Positions 6,215-8,699 of a stretch of 8,699 nt of DNA are shown here, in pieces (the first letter of the stretch is position 1; every line of letters begins with the position of its first letter). The notes beneath the pieces are model-generated. The model made no database searches. It was given only the letters and a program-made list of their open reading frames with translations, and was not told the origin of the DNA. The position numbers and the translations under genes are program-made. The DNA comes from Chlorobium sp. (GTDB lineage Bacteria > Bacteroidota > Chlorobiia > Chlorobiales > Chlorobiaceae): the NCBI GenBank assembly GCA_026193435.1, contig JAPHUN010000166.1, forward strand, positions 1 through 8,699. The letters are read 5' to 3'.

Positions 6215-6888
6215 ACCCTCATGTTGACACGGAACCGTTTTTTCTTTCGTTCAGGCTTGCGGCTATAACGACGGTAGTTCTTTTTGTATTTTGTGTTCCC
6301 CTGGCATGGAAGCTTTCACAGACACGATCGGGTTACAAGCCTCTTGTCGAGGCGTTCATCAGTATGCCGTTAGTGCTTCCCCCTACGGTGCTTGGATTTT
6401 ATCTGCTGATATTTTTCTCTGACCGGTCTATTCCCGGTATGTTTTTAAAAGAGACACTGAACATTGAACTGGTGTTTTCTTTTGAAGGTATACTTATCGC
6501 TTCCTGTATCTACTCGCTGCCGTTCATGCTTCAGCCTCTCGAGTCCGGAATGGAGCAGGTACCTGCAAAACTTATCGAGGCATCCTACACGCTTGGAAAG
6601 TCTAAACTTCAAACGCTTTTTCATGTGATACTGCCCAACATCAAACCATCGATCCTTACCGGATTGATCATTACGTTTGCTCATACAGTCGGTGAATTCG
6701 GTGTTGTTCTCATGGTTGGCGGCAGTATTCAGGGAGAAACAAGAGTTGCTTCGATAGCGATATATGAACTGGTCGAACTGCTCGATTACAGAACCGCTCA
6801 TATCTATTCTCTGATTCTGATTGTCTTCAGTCTGGCGGTACTCATGGTGGTCTATGTTCTTAATCATCGAAACAGGGTCACAGGTTGA
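6211..6888 (+). CDS. modB: Molybdate ABC transporter permease ModB
   Basis: A 225-residue inner-membrane permease, typical length, that forms the molybdate channel as a dimer. About five hydrophobic segments can be seen: 13-33, 47-69, 88-107, 146-170 and 197-217. ModB-specific signatures are [18 protein letters not shown] (49-66) and [20 protein letters not shown] (158-177). The cytoplasmic coupling loop that docks on ModC is [20 protein letters not shown] (123-142), with conserved E123-A124 and G129. The ATG is preceded by AGGTGA and overlaps the stop of the Mop protein gene, so translation is coupled. modC starts 4 bases after its stop. Nothing looks damaged. Confidence 0.95.
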   Translation: MNPHVDTEPFFLSFRLAAITTVVLFVFCVPLAWKLSQTRSGYKPLVEAFISMPLVLPPTVLGFYLLIFFSDRSIPGMFLKETLNIELVFSFEGILIASCIYSLPFMLQPLESGMEQVPAKLIEASYTLGKSKLQTLFHVILPNIKPSILTGLIITFAHTVGEFGVVLMVGGSIQGETRVASIAIYELVELLDYRTAHIYSLILIVFSLAVLMVVYVLNHRNRVTG

Positions 6889-6892
6889 GATC

Positions 6893-7798
6893 ATGCTGGT
6901 ATCATCACTGAAAAAAAAACTCGCAGGCGCGGAAGGTGATTTTCTGCTGCACACCGATGTTGAGATCGCCCGCGGAGGAATCACGGCAATAGCAGGACCT
7001 TCAGGCAGCGGAAAAACAACATTTTTGCGAATGCTCTCCGGATTGACCACTCCTGACGAAGGCTTGCTGGAGGTTGACGGAGAGGTGTGGTTTCGGAAAG
7101 AGCCGGGGAAAAAAACGGTAGTGAATCTCAAACCGCAGCAGCGGAAGGTAGGAGTGGTTTTTCAGGGGTATGCACTCTTTCCGCACATGTCGGTACTGGG
7201 AAATATGCTCTATGCGTCGCGTGACATGGTGCTGGCAGAAAAGCTTCTGAACATGACCGGCCTGCAGCAGCTGAAGCATGTAAAACCGGGAAATCTGTCT
7301 GGCGGCCAGAAACAGCGGGTGGCTCTTTCCCGGGCGCTTATGCAGCAACCACGGCTGCTCCTGCTTGACGAACCGCTTTCGGCTCTCGATGAAGCCATGA
7401 AATCAGTTCTGCAGGATGAACTGATCAACGTGAACCGGGAGCTTGGAGTAACCATACTTATCGTAACGCATGATTCAAGCGAAATGTACAAGTTGTGTGA
7501 TCGTGTTCTTCTTTTTGATACAGGGAGAATCATCACTGACACGTCACCTCGTGAACTGTTTGTCGAGCGTGCTACAACGCAGAAGTTTGCCTTCAAGGGA
7601 GAAATTCTTGAAATACTCGCTGTCGATGCGGTCTCTATAGCCGTCGTTGCGATAGGCAACAACCTTGTTGAAGTGGTCATCGATTCGGATGAAAAAGAAA
7701 CCCTTCAGGCGGGGGATATCGTTATTGTCGGCACGAAAGCGTTCAATCCTACAGTGCGGAAGATTGCTGCAAAGGATTTTGACTTTTCACGGCTTTGA
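6893..7798 (+). CDS. modC: Molybdate ABC transporter ATP-binding protein ModC
   Basis: A 301-residue ABC ATPase that powers molybdate import by binding the ModB dimer. Motifs in order are Walker [10 protein letters not shown] (35-43), Q-loop VVFQG with Q91, signature LSGGQKQR (135-142), Walker B LLLLDEP (155-161), D-loop SALDE (163-167) and H-loop THD with H193. The C-terminal 235-291 is a TOBE regulatory domain ([17 protein letters not shown] to [10 protein letters not shown]), which in related ModC proteins can sense molybdate; it is shorter than the E. coli ModC tail. The open frame extends upstream to an ATG at 6821 inside modB. I chose the ATG at 6893 because the protein then begins with the normal beta-strand, it follows modB by 4 bases, and AGGTTGAG lies just upstream. 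The gene ends only 22 bases before the stop of the converging right-hand gene. Confidence 0.95.
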   Translation: MLVSSLKKKLAGAEGDFLLHTDVEIARGGITAIAGPSGSGKTTFLRMLSGLTTPDEGLLEVDGEVWFRKEPGKKTVVNLKPQQRKVGVVFQGYALFPHMSVLGNMLYASRDMVLAEKLLNMTGLQQLKHVKPGNLSGGQKQRVALSRALMQQPRLLLLDEPLSALDEAMKSVLQDELINVNRELGVTILIVTHDSSEMYKLCDRVLLFDTGRIITDTSPRELFVERATTQKFAFKGEILEILAVDAVSIAVVAIGNNLVEVVIDSDEKETLQAGDIVIVGTKAFNPTVRKIAAKDFDFSRL

Positions 7799-7820
7799 AT
7801 GCCGCTCACCATCTGACAGC

Positions 7821-8699
7821 TTACCTGCTCAAAGCTCCGGTCGGACAGCGCTCAACAAGAAGCCGCAGGATTTCATTGCCATCCTTTCCCGTCTCTTCGA
7901 ATGTCCGCACACAGATGCCGCAGTCGACGCATTTTTCCCGTTCAAAACGGATTTCCTGATTCCGTGTAATGGAGAAATCTTCAGTACCGACAGTCTTCTG
8001 TTCCTGCGCTACGCCGTAAACAGAGGAGAGGTCGCGAAGTGTACAGTCATGACTGTTTGTGCAGCTGCAACGCATGCATCTCAGCGCTTCCTCTCGTGCG
8101 CTTTTTTGTGAAAGGCCGGCCGATACTTCTTCGAACCCGCCTGTACGCAGGTGCAGGGGCAGTTCCCGGAGCTGTGCCCTGGGCGCCGGTTGCGTTCGTT
8201 TGTAGAACGCTTCAGGTGCCTTGTCTCTCGGTCCGTAGGTTGCATTGAAGAGCGTCGGGGAAGCGGTAACCGGTTCTCCTTTGAGATAGAGATGTACGGC
8301 ACGAGCGGCTTGTTTGCCTTGTTTGACAGCGTTGATCGCGGTATCGGGACCGGTGACGCAGTCTCCTCCTGCAAAAACCCACGGGACAGATGTTCTGCAG
8401 GTTTCAGGATCAACAACCACCGTTCCTTTTGCGGTCGCAATACCCGGGTTTTCAAGAATGGTGATGTCCACCTGCTGGCCGATGGCGGAGATGACCTGAT
8501 CGGCCTGGAGGGCATATGCTGCATGTTCAACGGGAACAGGCCTGGCTCTTCCGCTTTGGTCCGGCGCTCCCATTTTCATTTTCTGCACGATGAGCTTTAT
8601 TCCGCCTTCATCTCTTTGTATGGAGACCGGAGCAGTAAGAAAGTCAATGGTGACTCCTTCATGCAGCGCTTCCTGAATTTCCGCACGATTGGCAGGCAT
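7821..8699 (-). CDS. GltD-like FAD/NAD(P)H oxidoreductase with C-terminal Fe-S clusters; 5' part beyond the window
   Basis: The visible 292 residues are the C-terminal part of a larger protein read leftward. The first 140 belong to the pyridine nucleotide-disulfide oxidoreductase family of the glutamate synthase small subunit: MPANRAEIQEALHEGV (1-16), FLTAPV (20-25), ADQVISAIGQQ (66-76) and the FAD-binding block VFAGGDCVTGPDTAINAVKQG (108-128). The Met at the window edge is internal to the family alignment, so the true start lies further right. Beyond the fold is a cysteine-rich tail: C208-x2-C211-x-C213-x5-C219 followed by TLRDLSSVYG, and C257-x2-C260-x2-C263-x21-C285-P, the latter a likely single [4Fe-4S] site. 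This suggests electron transfer between NAD(P)H and a ferredoxin-like or protein partner rather than classic glutamate synthesis. A glutamate synthase subunit is possible. It converges on modC. Confidence 0.82.
   Translation of the reverse strand: MPANRAEIQEALHEGVTIDFLTAPVSIQRDEGGIKLIVQKMKMGAPDQSGRARPVPVEHAAYALQADQVISAIGQQVDITILENPGIATAKGTVVVDPETCRTSVPWVFAGGDCVTGPDTAINAVKQGKQAARAVHLYLKGEPVTASPTLFNATYGPRDKAPEAFYKRTQPAPRAQLRELPLHLRTGGFEEVSAGLSQKSAREEALRCMRCSCTNSHDCTLRDLSSVYGVAQEQKTVGTEDFSITRNQEIRFEREKCVDCGICVRTFEETGKDGNEILRLLVERCPTGALSR

Noticed and set aside
6445..7131. Open frame of 228 codons on the minus strand across modB and modC
   Set aside because: It is antisense to two certain genes and its translation shows no family signature.
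7792..7835. GCTTTGA / TCAAAGC inverted repeat spanning the convergent gene ends, considered as a two-way terminator
   Set aside because: The arms are perfect but the loop is 30 bases, no T-run follows on either strand, and the arms lie inside or at the ends of both coding regions.
7665..8111. Open frame of 148 codons on the plus strand crossing the modC end and the right-hand gene
   Set aside because: It overlaps the TOBE domain of modC in another frame and is antisense to the Fe-S tail of the oxidoreductase. No domain is visible.
1..8699. tRNA or rRNA genes, CRISPR arrays, insertion sequences, phage or toxin-antitoxin genes
   Set aside because: No repeat-spacer pattern, transposase motif, terminal repeats or RNA gene landmarks were seen on either strand; the window is filled by ordinary metabolic and transport genes.

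Overview
The window looks like ordinary chromosome from a Gram-negative bacterium. The protein style, a GC content near 50% by eye, weak Shine-Dalgarno sites and the gene mix suggest a green sulfur bacterium (Chlorobium, Pelodictyon or Prosthecochloris type). That assignment is inference from memory of related proteins and was not tested by a search. Lipid A synthesis (LpxB) and a lipoprotein-type ModA fit a diderm cell envelope.

Layout. The left block (1-3288) is read leftward. It starts with a phosphohexomutase (phosphoglucomutase/phosphomannomutase family), followed at short spacing by a DCC-type thiol oxidoreductase (DUF393) and a class I SAM methyltransferase. After a 133-base gap comes an ECF sigma factor that runs off the left edge. 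Positions 3289-3407 hold a compact divergent promoter region whose two -10 elements overlap, plus a two-part hairpin in the probable lpxB leader. Reading rightward, lpxB is followed by an unrecognised 87-residue membrane protein and then by a molybdate uptake operon: modA, a ModG-like double Mop/TOBE protein, modB and modC. The last four genes are tightly coupled: two 4-base ATGA overlaps and one 4-base gap. At the right edge a leftward gene carries the C-terminal part of a GltD-like FAD/NAD(P)H oxidoreductase with extra cysteine clusters. It converges on modC with only 22 bases between the stop codons.

How the genes work together. ModA binds molybdate outside the inner membrane, ModB is the channel and ModC the ATPase. 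The small Mop protein probably stores or buffers molybdate in the cytoplasm. A 24-base near-palindrome 17 bases before modA matches the layout of the ModE operator as I remember it from E. coli, so the operon is probably repressed when molybdenum is plentiful. No modE gene lies in the window. In a green sulfur bacterium the molybdenum would chiefly serve nitrogenase, which is inference.

I found no RNA gene, CRISPR array, insertion sequence or other mobile element, and no new defence or mobile system. The observations most worth a second look are the ModE-like operator with its extra half-site, the overlapping divergent promoters with the leader hairpin, and the Fe-S-extended GltD-like enzyme.
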